Origin: Geobacillus thermodenitrificans subsp. thermodenitrificans DSM 465
GTDB lineage: Bacteria; Bacillota; Bacilli; Bacillales; Anoxybacillaceae
DNA: 64,000 nt
Reading direction: 5' to 3'
Assembly: GCF_000496575.1 (NCBI RefSeq)
Contig: NZ_AYKT01000007.1
Coordinates: forward strand, 62,001 to 126,000
Part shown: in pieces, positions 56,174 to 64,000 of the stretch
How the letters are laid out: every line of letters begins with the position of its first letter
Numbering within the stretch: the first letter of the stretch is position 1
The notes under the pieces: generated by a model
What the model was told of the DNA's origin: nothing
What the model saw: only the letters and a program-made list of their open reading frames with translations
Database searches by the model: none
Program-made: the position numbers and the translations under genes

Positions 56174-57460
56174 ATGGATAAAATAAAAATTATCGGCGGG
56201 GATCGGCTGCAGGGGACGATTAAAGTGAGCGGCGCGAAAAACAGCGCTGTCGCCTTGATTCCTGCGGCGATTTTAGCCGATTCGCCGGTGACGATCGAAG
56301 GGTTGCCGGACATTTCCGACGTGCGCATTTTGGGAAGCTTGATCGAAGAGATCGGCGGTTCGTTTTGGTTTGATGGCAAAAAGGCGATCATCGATCCGAC
56401 GAACATGGTTTCTATGCCGCTTCCAAACGGAAAAGTAAAAAAACTGCGCGCTTCGTACTATTTGATGGGAGCGATGCTTGGCCGGTTCAAAAAAGCGGTC
56501 GTCGGCCTGCCGGGCGGCTGTCATCTCGGACCGCGCCCGATCGACCAGCACATTAAAGGATTTGAGGCGCTCGGTGCAACGGTAACGAACGAGCAGGGCG
56601 CCATTTACTTGCGCGCTGAGGAGCTCCGCGGGGCCCGCATTTTTTTGGACGTCGTCAGCGTCGGTGCGACGATCAACATTATGCTGGCGGCGGTGCGCGC
56701 CAAAGGGCGGACGATTATCGAAAACGCCGCGAAAGAGCCGGAAATCATTGATGTGGCAACATTGCTTTCGAATATGGGCGCAAAAATTAAAGGCGCGGGC
56801 ACCGATGTCATCCGTATCGACGGCGTCGAAAAATTATCGGGCTGCCGCCATGCCATCATCCCAGATCGGATTGAAGCCGGTACGTATATGATTGCCGCCG
56901 CAGCGACCGGCAACGAAGTTGTCATTGACAACGTTATTCCGCAGCACGTCGAATCACTGACGGCGAAATTGCGCGAGATGGGCGTGCACGTCGAGACGGG
57001 TGCGGATCAAATTTGGATCTGCGGCTCCGATGTTTTGAAAGCGGTTGACGTCAAAACGCTCGTCTACCCGGGGTTCCCGACCGATTTGCAGCAGCCGTTA
57101 ACCGCCTTGTTGACGAAAGCAGATGGCACGAGTGTCGTCACGGATACGATTTACAGCGCACGCTTCAAACATATCGATGAATTGCGGCGCATGAACGCAA
57201 ACGTGAAAGTCGAAGGTCGCTCGGCCATTATCACTGGTCCGGTCAATTTGCAAGGCGCAAAAGTAAAAGCGAGCGACTTGCGCGCTGGGGCGGCGCTCGT
57301 TATCGCCGGGCTCATGGCAGAAGGAGTGACCGAAATCACTGGCGTTGAGCATATCGATCGTGGCTACAGTGGGTTAGTGGAAAAGCTGTCTAAGATCGGC
57401 GCCACCATTTGGCGTGAAAAAATGACCGATGAAGAAATTGAACAAGTAAAAAATGCGTAA
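56174..57460 (+). CDS. murZ: UDP-N-acetylglucosamine 1-carboxyvinyltransferase, second paralog (MurAB/MurZ type)
   Basis: This 428-residue enzyme starts peptidoglycan precursor synthesis by adding enolpyruvate to UDP-GlcNAc. It begins [28 protein letters not shown]; the catalytic cysteine is in [17 protein letters not shown] (about residue 117), the residue attacked by fosfomycin. Its place between tal and glpX marks the MurAB/MurZ paralog. ATG 56174 follows AAGGGAG. Confidence 0.94.
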   Translation: MDKIKIIGGDRLQGTIKVSGAKNSAVALIPAAILADSPVTIEGLPDISDVRILGSLIEEIGGSFWFDGKKAIIDPTNMVSMPLPNGKVKKLRASYYLMGAMLGRFKKAVVGLPGGCHLGPRPIDQHIKGFEALGATVTNEQGAIYLRAEELRGARIFLDVVSVGATINIMLAAVRAKGRTIIENAAKEPEIIDVATLLSNMGAKIKGAGTDVIRIDGVEKLSGCRHAIIPDRIEAGTYMIAAAATGNEVVIDNVIPQHVESLTAKLREMGVHVETGADQIWICGSDVLKAVDVKTLVYPGFPTDLQQPLTALLTKADGTSVVTDTIYSARFKHIDELRRMNANVKVEGRSAIITGPVNLQGAKVKASDLRAGAALVIAGLMAEGVTEITGVEHIDRGYSGLVEKLSKIGATIWREKMTDEEIEQVKNA

Positions 57461-57492
57461 CGTCAAGTGCAAAGGGGAAGGGGAGAACAGCA

Positions 57493-58455
57493 ATGGAACG
57501 AAGCTTGTCAATGGAACTCGTGCGCGTCACTGAAGCGGCCGCGCTTGCGGCGGCTCGCTGGATGGGACGCGGAAAAAAGAATGAAGCTGATGATGCAGCG
57601 ACATCGGCGATGCGCGATGTGTTTGACACGGTGCCGATGAAAGGAACGGTCGTCATTGGCGAAGGAGAAATGGATGAAGCGCCGATGCTGTATATTGGAG
57701 AAAAGCTCGGCAACGGCTACGGCCCGCGCGTCGATGTCGCCGTCGATCCGCTTGAGGGAACGAACATCGTCGCTTCCGGGGGCTGGAACGCCCTGGCTGT
57801 CGTCGCTGTCGCCGACCACGGCCATTTACTCCATGCTCCGGATATGTACATGGAAAAAATTGCGGTTGGTCCGGAAGCGGTCGGCATGATTGATATTGAA
57901 GCGCCGATCATCGACAATTTAAAAGCGGTAGCGAAAGCGAAAAACAAAGATATTGAAGATGTGGTCGCCATCGTCTTAAACCGTCCGCGCCATGAACGGC
58001 TCATCCAAGAGCTGCGAGAAGCTGGTGCGCGCATAAAACTCATTAATGACGGCGATGTGGCTGCCGCTATTAATACAGCGTTTGACCATACCGGCGTTGA
58101 CATTTTGTTCGGCTCAGGCGGTGCGCCGGAAGGGGTGCTCGCAGCGGTTGCCTTAAAATGCCTTGGCGGCGAACTGCAAGGGAAATTACTGCCGCAAAAT
58201 GACGCCGAACTCGAACGGTGCAAACAAATGGGAATTGACGTGAACAAAGTGTTGCGCATGGATGACTTAGTGAAAGGAGACGACGCCATTTTCGCCGCCA
58301 CCGGTGTTACGGATGGCGAGCTGCTGCGCGGCGTGCAGCTCAAAGGAGCGTATGGTCTTACCCACTCGGTCGTCATGCGCGCCAAATCCGGCACCGTTCG
58401 TTTCATCGAGGGACGGCATAGCTTGAAGAAAAAACCGAACTTAGTCATTAAGTAA
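57493..58455 (+). CDS. glpX: Class II fructose-1,6-bisphosphatase
   Basis: This 320-residue phosphatase converts fructose-1,6-bisphosphate to fructose-6-phosphate in gluconeogenesis. Motifs: [40 protein letters not shown] (metal ligands), [22 protein letters not shown] and [29 protein letters not shown] upstream, 32 bp after murZ, in the same transcript as the aldolase that makes its substrate in the gluconeogenic direction. Confidence 0.95.
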   Translation: MERSLSMELVRVTEAAALAAARWMGRGKKNEADDAATSAMRDVFDTVPMKGTVVIGEGEMDEAPMLYIGEKLGNGYGPRVDVAVDPLEGTNIVASGGWNALAVVAVADHGHLLHAPDMYMEKIAVGPEAVGMIDIEAPIIDNLKAVAKAKNKDIEDVVAIVLNRPRHERLIQELREAGARIKLINDGDVAAAINTAFDHTGVDILFGSGGAPEGVLAAVALKCLGGELQGKLLPQNDAELERCKQMGIDVNKVLRMDDLVKGDDAIFAATGVTDGELLRGVQLKGAYGLTHSVVMRAKSGTVRFIEGRHSLKKKPNLVIK

Positions 58456-58529
58456 CATCCTCCTATCCGGTCTGGTGGCGGCACCGCCTCCCTCTGGTGC
58501 CGCTCCCTGTCCGGAAAAGCAAAAAAAGA

Positions 58530-58559
58530 TTGATTAAAAATAAGCAAAAAGGGTAAAAT
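58530..58559 (+). promoter_or_regulatory. Probable promoter of rho
   Basis: TTGATT, 18-bp spacer, TAAAAT; leaves a leader of about 155 bases before rho. The glpX side of this 266-bp spacer contains a hairpin GCGGCACC/GGTGCCGC (about 58474-58498) without a T-run. Confidence 0.5.
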
Positions 58560-58721
58560 AGTCATGTTACCTGTGCAAAAATAAGCTCTGCCATTCTACT
58601 TCCTTATTTCAGCCTTCATCATCTTCTAAACGAATGATCCCTTCGCCTGTTGAATTGATGACAAATATGTCCAAACAAGAACGATGGGAGAATAGGAAAC
58701 TTTGCAAAGTGTGGTGTCAAG

Positions 58722-59996
58722 ATGGAATTAACGTTAGCAGCTTTAGAAAACATGAAGTTAAAAGAGCTGTATGAGCTCGCTAGACAATATAAAATTTCGT
58801 ATTACAGCAAATTGACAAAAAAAGAGCTTATTTTTGCTATTTTGAAAGCGCGTGCCGAACAAGACGGCCTCTTTTTCATGGAAGGCGTCCTCGAAATCAT
58901 TCCGTCGGAAGGATTTGGTTTTTTGCGTCCGATCAACTATTCCCCGAGTTCGGAAGACATTTACATTTCCGCTTCCCAAATTCGCCGTTTTGATTTGCGC
59001 AACGGGGATAAAGTATCCGGCAAAGTGCGGAAGCCAAAAGAAAATGAGCGTTATTTCGGCTTGCTCCACGTGGAAGCGGTCAACGGGGAAGACCCAGAAA
59101 TCGCTAAAGAGCGCGTCCATTTTCCGGCGTTAACCCCTTTATATCCGAATCGGCAAATGAAGCTGGAGACAACGCCGGACAAGCTGTCGACCCGCATCAT
59201 CGACCTCATCGCTCCAGTCGGCTTTGGCCAGCGCGGGCTGATCGTCGCTCCGCCAAAAGCAGGGAAAACAATGCTACTCAAAGAAATCGCCAACAGCATT
59301 ACTGCTAACCATCCAGATGTCGAGCTGATCGTCCTCCTGATTGACGAACGGCCAGAAGAAGTGACCGATATCGAGCGGTCCGTGCAAGGGGACGTTGTCA
59401 GCTCGACGTTTGACGAAGTGCCGGAAAACCATATTAAAGTGGCCGAACTCGTCTTGGAGCGGGCGATGCGTTTGGTCGAGCATAAGCGCGATGTCGTCAT
59501 TTTAATGGACAGCATCACCCGTTTGGCCCGGGCGTACAACTTAGTCATTCCACCGAGCGGCCGCACGCTCTCCGGCGGGATCGACCCAGCTGCGTTTCAT
59601 CGTCCGAAACGGTTTTTTGGCGCGGCCCGCAACATCGAAGAAGGCGGCAGCTTAACGATTTTGGCGACCGCCTTAGTGGATACCGGCTCGCGTATGGACG
59701 ATGTCATTTACGAAGAATTTAAAGGCACTGGCAATATGGAACTCCATCTCGACCGGTCGCTTGCTGAGCGCCGCATCTTCCCAGCGATCGACATTCGTCG
59801 TTCTGGCACGCGTAAAGAGGAGCTCCTCATTCCGAAAGAACATTTGGACAAACTGTGGGCGATCCGGAAAACTATGGCTGATTCCCCGGACTTTATCGAA
59901 CGGTTTTTAAACAAGCTGCGCCGCACGAAGTCGAATGAAGAATTTTTCGCTTTGCTCGACCAAGAATGGAGAAGCGGCGGTCCAATCCGTATCTAA
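58722..59996 (+). CDS. rho: Transcription termination factor Rho
   Basis: This 424-residue hexameric RNA helicase terminates untranslated transcripts. The N-terminal helical Rho-N domain ([29 protein letters not shown]) is followed by the RNA-binding cold-shock domain ([37 protein letters not shown]), Walker [19 protein letters not shown] (about residue 180), Walker [17 protein letters not shown] (about 262), and the R-loop region. No aberrant insertion domain. Start ATG has no strong ribosome binding site (GTGGTG). Confidence 0.96.
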   Translation: MELTLAALENMKLKELYELARQYKISYYSKLTKKELIFAILKARAEQDGLFFMEGVLEIIPSEGFGFLRPINYSPSSEDIYISASQIRRFDLRNGDKVSGKVRKPKENERYFGLLHVEAVNGEDPEIAKERVHFPALTPLYPNRQMKLETTPDKLSTRIIDLIAPVGFGQRGLIVAPPKAGKTMLLKEIANSITANHPDVELIVLLIDERPEEVTDIERSVQGDVVSSTFDEVPENHIKVAELVLERAMRLVEHKRDVVILMDSITRLARAYNLVIPPSGRTLSGGIDPAAFHRPKRFFGAARNIEEGGSLTILATALVDTGSRMDDVIYEEFKGTGNMELHLDRSLAERRIFPAIDIRRSGTRKEELLIPKEHLDKLWAIRKTMADSPDFIERFLNKLRRTKSNEEFFALLDQEWRSGGPIRI

Positions 59997-60027
59997 ACGG
60001 CTGGTGGAACTTGCCGTAAATCGCCCG

Positions 60028-60056
60028 TTGCAAATCAGCGGAAAAGCTGTTATAAT
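60028..60056 (+). promoter_or_regulatory. Promoter of rpmE
   Basis: TTGCAA, 17-bp spacer, TATAAT. It leaves a leader of about 190 bases. Confidence 0.7.
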
Positions 60057-60062
60057 CTTAAC

Positions 60063-60251
60063 ATGTGTGTTTTAGATAACGCTTATGTGTTCACACGATG
60101 AACCGTCTGTACCGGCCGGGCTGTTCTCATGAGGCCTCGGTCGTTCCATGCGTGGTGCTTCGCCATAGAGGCGGAAGTGCCTTGGGCATCGAGCCCGCAC
60201 GAACGAATAACTCTGTTTCGATGAGATACAGGGCGGAAGGAGATGAAAACG
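60063..60251 (+). ncRNA. Long structured leader of rpmE, candidate L31 autoregulatory RNA
   Basis: The leader has several GC-rich helices by eye, for example GGGCTGTTCTCATGAGGCC and GCCTTGGGCATCGAGCCCGC-type pairings, before the AAGGAG site. Ribosomal protein L31 leaders have been described in Bacillota; whether this one belongs to such a motif is inference. Confidence 0.4.
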
Positions 60252-60452
60252 ATGAAACAAGGGATCCATCCAGCGTACAAAAAAGTGATCGTCCGCTGCG
60301 CATGCGGAAACGAGTTCGAAAGCGGTTCGGTCAAAGACGAGCTGCGCGTCGAGATTTGCTCGGAATGCCATCCGTTCTTTACGGGCAAACAAAAATTCGT
60401 TTCGGCAGCGGGCCGCGTCGATAAATTCAATAAAAAATACGGCCTTAAGTAA
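60252..60452 (+). CDS. rpmE: Ribosomal protein bL31, zinc-binding form
   Basis: This 66-residue large-subunit protein has the C+ zinc motif CACGN...CSECHP (cysteines near residues 16, 18, 36 and 39), which marks the zinc-loaded paralog rather than the zinc-free RpmE2/YtiA form. ATG 60252 lies nine bases after GGAAGGAG; ATG 60243 is too close. Follows rho, as in B. subtilis. Confidence 0.96.
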   Translation: MKQGIHPAYKKVIVRCACGNEFESGSVKDELRVEICSECHPFFTGKQKFVSAAGRVDKFNKKYGLK

Positions 60453-60464
60453 AAAGAGAACGAA

Positions 60465-60498
60465 AGCAGGCAAGCGCGCACCGCTTGCCTGCTTTTTC
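60465..60498 (+). terminator. Terminator of rpmE
   Basis: Perfect 12-bp stem AGCAGGCAAGCG/CGCTTGCCTGCT, 5-base loop, five T. Confidence 0.92.
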
Positions 60499-60616
60499 GT
60501 GAGGGCAGATGGACGAACTGCCGCTCATAGGGGCTATCCTGCTGGCCGTTTCAGTCCCAGCCGGCAGGATTGGCCCGTTTTTCGACGACAGTGTTGAGCG
60601 AAAGGAGAGGCCCCCG

Positions 60617-61240
60617 ATGTATGTGATGACGCAGTCCGGTTGGCTGGAAGTCATTTGCGGCAGCATGTTTTCCGGCAAATCGGAAGAACTGATCCGCCGC
60701 ATCCGCCGCGCCCAGTTTGCCAAACAGGAAGTGAAAGTGTTCAAACCGACGATTGACAACCGCTACAGTGAAGATGCGGTCGTGTCGCACAACGGGAATT
60801 CAGTGATCGCCATCCCGGTCGCAACGCCGGCAGAACTGTTTCGTTATATTTCCGCTACCACCGATGTTGTTGCCATTGATGAAGTACAGTTTTTTTCTGA
60901 TGACATTATTGATGTCGTGCAAACGCTCGCGGATCGTGGCTATCGCGTCATCGCCGCCGGGTTGGATCAAGACTTCCGCGGCGAACCGTTCGGGCCGGTA
61001 CCGGCGCTCATGGCCATCGCCGAATCGGTGACGAAACTACAAGCGGTCTGCACTGTTTGCGGCTCCCCGGCTAGCCGGACGCAACGGCTCATTAACGGTG
61101 CGCCCGCCTCTTATGACGATCCGATCATTCTTGTCGGCGCGAGTGAAGCGTACGAACCGCGTTGCCGCCATCACCACGAGGTGCCGGGCAAACCACAAAA
61201 GCAGCATGATCATCCGTTTGCTGAACGCGCCAGTGAGTGA
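60617..61240 (+). CDS. tdk: Thymidine kinase
   Basis: This 207-residue type II kinase salvages thymidine. P-loop [20 protein letters not shown] (about residues 14-34), DEVQFFSDD (catalytic region, about 94), the zinc ligands CTVC...CRHHHE (about 143-190) and the lasso segment are present. ATG 60617 has GAAAGGAG upstream. Monocistronic after the rpmE terminator. Confidence 0.96.
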   Translation: MYVMTQSGWLEVICGSMFSGKSEELIRRIRRAQFAKQEVKVFKPTIDNRYSEDAVVSHNGNSVIAIPVATPAELFRYISATTDVVAIDEVQFFSDDIIDVVQTLADRGYRVIAAGLDQDFRGEPFGPVPALMAIAESVTKLQAVCTVCGSPASRTQRLINGAPASYDDPIILVGASEAYEPRCRHHHEVPGKPQKQHDHPFAERASE

Positions 61241-61585
61241 AGGGATTCGGTTGGAAATACAGGAAATTAACGCGCTGCACCAGCATGTGCTCGAAGCCTT
61301 CATGGCTGGCAAAAGTGCTGATAAGTAATGGAAAAAGATGGCGATATGCCAAACATCTCAAGCCGTTTGTTCACCGAATGCGTCAATCAGTAGCGATGAC
61401 ACGGCGCACTCCGGCTGTTTCCATCGCCACTCTGCTGGATATTATGAACAAACGACACAGCTGCTCGTAAACGATGGATTGGTCTTACCCCACGTTCGCT
61501 TCATTTGAACGTGGGGTTCTCTCGTTCGGAGAGGATAAATATTATGACTTGTCACGGGCATCCTAACAGCAGGGAGGCGAAAACA
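61241..61585. other. Spacer between tdk and the lipoprotein gene
   Basis: 345 bp without an assignable gene. A 41-codon frame (61206-61328, overlapping the end of tdk; contains LEIQEINALHQHVLEAFMAG) has no ribosome binding site. A perfect 10-bp stem CCCCACGTTC/GAACGTGGGG (61488-61516) is followed by TTCTCTC and is a possible weak terminator. Confidence 0.45.
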
Positions 61586-62026
61586 ATGAAACGCATTTGG
61601 TTGTTAGGATTTGCCTTGTTGCTTTCTGCCTGCTCGTTAAATCCAGATCAATCGTCTTACCGCCAGCAAAGCGAAGATAAAAATGGTACGCAGCTCATGA
61701 CGGATGGCCGGCCGAAAACGGATGCGGATCGCGACTTGTACAACAACTTTGACGACCCGGAAAAAACGCGGCAAAACCCGAACTTCATTAGTTTGGCCGA
61801 AGGAAGTGAAAACCAGCGCGTTAATACGCGTAAAGCAGTGCAACTCATTGAGCGGTATACCGATTACCGCGTCAACTCCATTTGGTTTCACGGCGACAAT
61901 ATGTATGTGACAGTCAACGTGCCTGACACGTTGTCTGCCAAAGAGCGGCAGCGTGAGGCGAGCCGCATCGATGAACTGCTGACAAAAGCGATTCCGACGT
62001 ACGAAATCATCGTACGCTTGAATTAA
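61586..62026 (+). CDS. YhcN/YlaJ-type sporulation lipoprotein
   Basis: This 146-residue lipoprotein has a signal peptide MKRIWLLGFALLLSAC with lipobox LSAC (lipid-modified Cys near residue 17), then a polar region and a domain with VNTRKAVQLIERYTDYRVNSIWFHGDNMYVTVNVPDTLS resembling the YhcN/YlaJ family, whose members are found in the spore inner membrane. AGGGAGG upstream. Monocistronic with a terminator. The family call is moderately sure. Confidence 0.75.
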   Translation: MKRIWLLGFALLLSACSLNPDQSSYRQQSEDKNGTQLMTDGRPKTDADRDLYNNFDDPEKTRQNPNFISLAEGSENQRVNTRKAVQLIERYTDYRVNSIWFHGDNMYVTVNVPDTLSAKERQREASRIDELLTKAIPTYEIIVRLN

Positions 62027-62031
62027 ACGCT

Positions 62032-62057
62032 CCCGCTTACGAAAAGCGGGGGTTTTT
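62032..62057 (+). terminator. Terminator of the lipoprotein gene
   Basis: Stem CCCGCTT/AAGCGGG followed by GGTTTTTG. Confidence 0.8.
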
Positions 62058-62073
62058 GTTTGGTTTTGTTTCA

Positions 62074-62082
62074 TGATATAAT
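62074..62082 (+). promoter_or_regulatory. Extended -10 promoter of prfA
   Basis: TGATATAAT, a TGn-TATAAT element 38 bp before the prfA start, with TTTGTT 16 bases upstream as weak -35. Confidence 0.55.
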
Positions 62083-62120
62083 TTAAAATTAGACTGTGCT
62101 GAAAAACAGAGGTGAATGCT

Positions 62121-63197
62121 GTGTTTGATCGGTTAGAAGCTGTTGAACAACGATATGAAAAATTAAACGAGCTTTTGATGGATCCAGCCGTTATCAACGA
62201 CCCGAAAAAGTTGCGCGATTATTCGAAAGAGCAGGCTGATTTGACTGAAACGGTGCAAACGTACCGTGAATACAAGTCCGTTCGCAGTCAGCTCGCGGAA
62301 GCGAAGGCTATGCTGGAAGAAAAACTTGAGCCAGAGCTGCGCGAGATGGTGAAAGAGGAAATTGATGAGCTCGAAGAACGGGAAGAAGCGCTCGTTGAGA
62401 AGTTGAAAGTGTTGCTTTTGCCGAAAGATCCGAATGATGAGAAAAACGTCATTATGGAAATTCGTGCCGCCGCCGGTGGCGAGGAAGCCGCGCTGTTTGC
62501 CGGCGACTTGTACCGGATGTATACGCGCTATGCGGAGTCGCAAGGGTGGAAAACGGAAGTGATCGAAGCAAGCCCAACAGGTCTTGGCGGCTATAAAGAA
62601 ATCATCTTTATGGTCAATGGGAAAGGGGCGTATTCGAAGCTGAAGTTTGAAAACGGCGCTCATCGCGTCCAACGCGTCCCGGAAACGGAATCAGGCGGAC
62701 GCATCCATACATCGACGGCAACGGTCGCCTGCTTGCCGGAAATGGAAGAAGTCGAAGTCGAAATTCATGAAAAAGACATTCGCGTCGATACGTACGCCTC
62801 GAGCGGGCCAGGGGGACAAAGCGTGAACACGACGATGTCAGCCGTACGCCTCACCCATATTCCGACCGGCATTGTCGTTACTTGCCAAGACGAAAAATCG
62901 CAAATTAAAAACAAAGAAAAAGCGATGAAAGTGTTGCGCGCCCGCATTTACGACAAATACCAGCAAGAAGCGCGCGCCGAGTATGACCAAACGCGTAAGC
63001 AAGCAGTCGGCACCGGCGATCGCTCAGAGCGCATCCGCACGTACAACTTCCCGCAAAACCGCGTCACTGACCACCGTATCGGGTTGACGATTCAAAAGCT
63101 TGACCTCGTGTTAGACGGGCAGCTCGATGAAATTATCGAGGCGCTCATTTTAGACGACCAGTCGAAAAAACTGGAGCAAGCGAACGATGCGTCGTAA
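62121..63197 (+). CDS. prfA: Peptide chain release factor 1
   Basis: This 358-residue factor terminates translation at UAG and UAA. The GGQ motif is in [24 protein letters not shown] (about residue 232) and the codon-recognition loop precedes it. GTG 62121 has AGAGGTG upstream and gives [19 protein letters not shown] as in orthologs; the in-frame GTG at 62112 overlaps that site. Its end overlaps prmC by 11 bp. Confidence 0.97.
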
Positions 63198-64000
63198 CGT
63201 ACATGAGGTCCTCACCTGGGCTTCTTCTTTTTTGCATGCTCATGGAAAGGAAGAGCGGGCGGCCGAGTGGCTATTGTGTCACCATTTGGGCACTGACAGA
63301 GCCGGGTTGTTCGCCCGTTGGCGTGAGCCGGTTGAGGAAACGGTGTATGAACGATTCGCAGCCGATGTGCGCCGCCATGCCGTAGACCATGTGCCGATTC
63401 AATATTTGATCGGCCATGAATGGTTTTACGGCCGACGGTTCCTTGTAAACTGCCATGTGTTAATCCCGCGACCGGAGACAGAAGAGCTTGTGCTTGGTGT
63501 CTTAGAGCGTCTTCCTCGTCTGTTTGAGGGACGGGAGCGGATTGATGTCGTCGATGTAGGCACTGGCAGCGGGGCGATTGCCGTGACGTTGGCGCTTGAG
63601 AATCGCACGCTTTCAGTGACCGCGACTGATATTTCCGAAGAAGCGCTCACAGTCGCCCGGGAAAATGCCGAGCGGCTTGGGGCTCGCATTTCGTTTTTGC
63701 GCGGTGACTTATTGCAGCCGCTCATTGAGCAAGGGCAGACAGTCGATGTTGTCGTTTCAAATCCGCCGTACATTCCCGAGACTGATGCTGCTACACTCTC
63801 TCCGGTCGTGAAAGACTATGAGCCGCACACGGCGCTTTTTGGCGGTCGTGACGGGCTTGATTTTTACCGCCGCTTCGCTCGCGACTTGCCGCTTGTGCTC
63901 GGTACTCCAGCGCTTGCCGCGTTTGAAGTCGGCGCCGGACAAGGAGAAGCGGTCGCCTCACTCTTAGCGGCGGCGTTTCCTGAGGCTGAGATCGAAGTGG
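63187..64000 (+). CDS. prmC: Release factor glutamine methyltransferase (3' end outside window)
   Basis: The visible 271 codons encode an S-adenosylmethionine-dependent N5-glutamine methyltransferase that modifies the GGQ glutamine of release factors, so its partner is encoded by the overlapping prfA. N-terminal helical domain, then [17 protein letters not shown] (SAM motif I, about residue 120), [20 protein letters not shown] and the catalytic NPPYIPETD (about residue 193). The start ATG 63187 lies inside the end of prfA, which suggests translational coupling. The gene continues beyond the window. Confidence 0.95.

Overview
The window comes from a thermophilic, endospore-forming Bacillota genome, most likely Geobacillus or a close relative. 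The protein sequences sit close to Bacillus subtilis orthologs, base composition is moderately high GC, and the gene order follows the B. subtilis ywd-ywf-ywg-ywh-ywi-ywj-ywk arm. Sporulation and germination genes (gerQ, cwlJ, rsfA, spo0F, a YhcN-type lipoprotein) are present. I see no rRNA or tRNA genes, insertion sequence, prophage or CRISPR array. The window starts inside putP and ends inside prmC.

Layout. 1-6.4 kb: putP end, pdxK, alanine dehydrogenase with its likely activator adeR, and a tartrate/isopropylmalate-type dehydrogenase. 6.4-12.4 kb: glucose-type PTS IIA, niacin transporter niaP, a glycosyltransferase, a glycine T-box and glycyl-tRNA synthetase, a 49-residue protein and azoreductase. 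12.6-16.1 kb: a membrane PAS-PP2C phosphatase convergent to a minimal rsbV-rsbW-sigB operon. 16.3-25.1 kb: ung, ywdI, a zinc-ribbon-like protein, ywdK, a MenA-like prenyltransferase with a CopD-like protein, cwlJ-gerQ, hemQ, pta, lipL and rsfA. 25.3-39 kb: ywfO-ywgA, a purine permease, ywhB/C/D, a class A PBP, speE-speB, ywiB-argS and a cardiolipin synthase. 39.3-50.6 kb: a fatty-acid/branched-chain acyl-CoA block, fadF-mmgA-mmgB-acd-acdA-tetR-icmF. 50.9-64 kb: rpoE, pyrG, ywjG, spo0F, fbaA-tal-murA2-glpX, rho, rpmE, tdk, a lipoprotein, prfA and prmC.

How the genes work together. The fad block would oxidise acyl-CoAs, pass electrons from ETF to menaquinone through FadF, and interconvert isobutyryl- and butyryl-CoA with the B12-dependent IcmF; its promoter carries a palindrome inside the -35/-10 spacer. 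The stress block has a sigma-B-type promoter in front of rsbV and its own candidate input phosphatase. Carbon and nucleotide genes carry recognisable control elements: a T-box before glyS, a reiterative-transcription-type attenuator before pyrG, a PurR-type double box before the purine permease and a NiaR-like palindrome before niaP.

The least described features I can support are: an Fnr-type box centred exactly at -41.5 in front of a CopD-like/MenA-like operon; a TTTGTG-N6-CACAAA palindrome in front of ald; a strong terminator with no gene 5' of it near 1.26 kb; unusually long structured spacers inside the fad block; and two small unassigned proteins. Regulatory assignments rest on motif reading by eye; no search or folding program was run.
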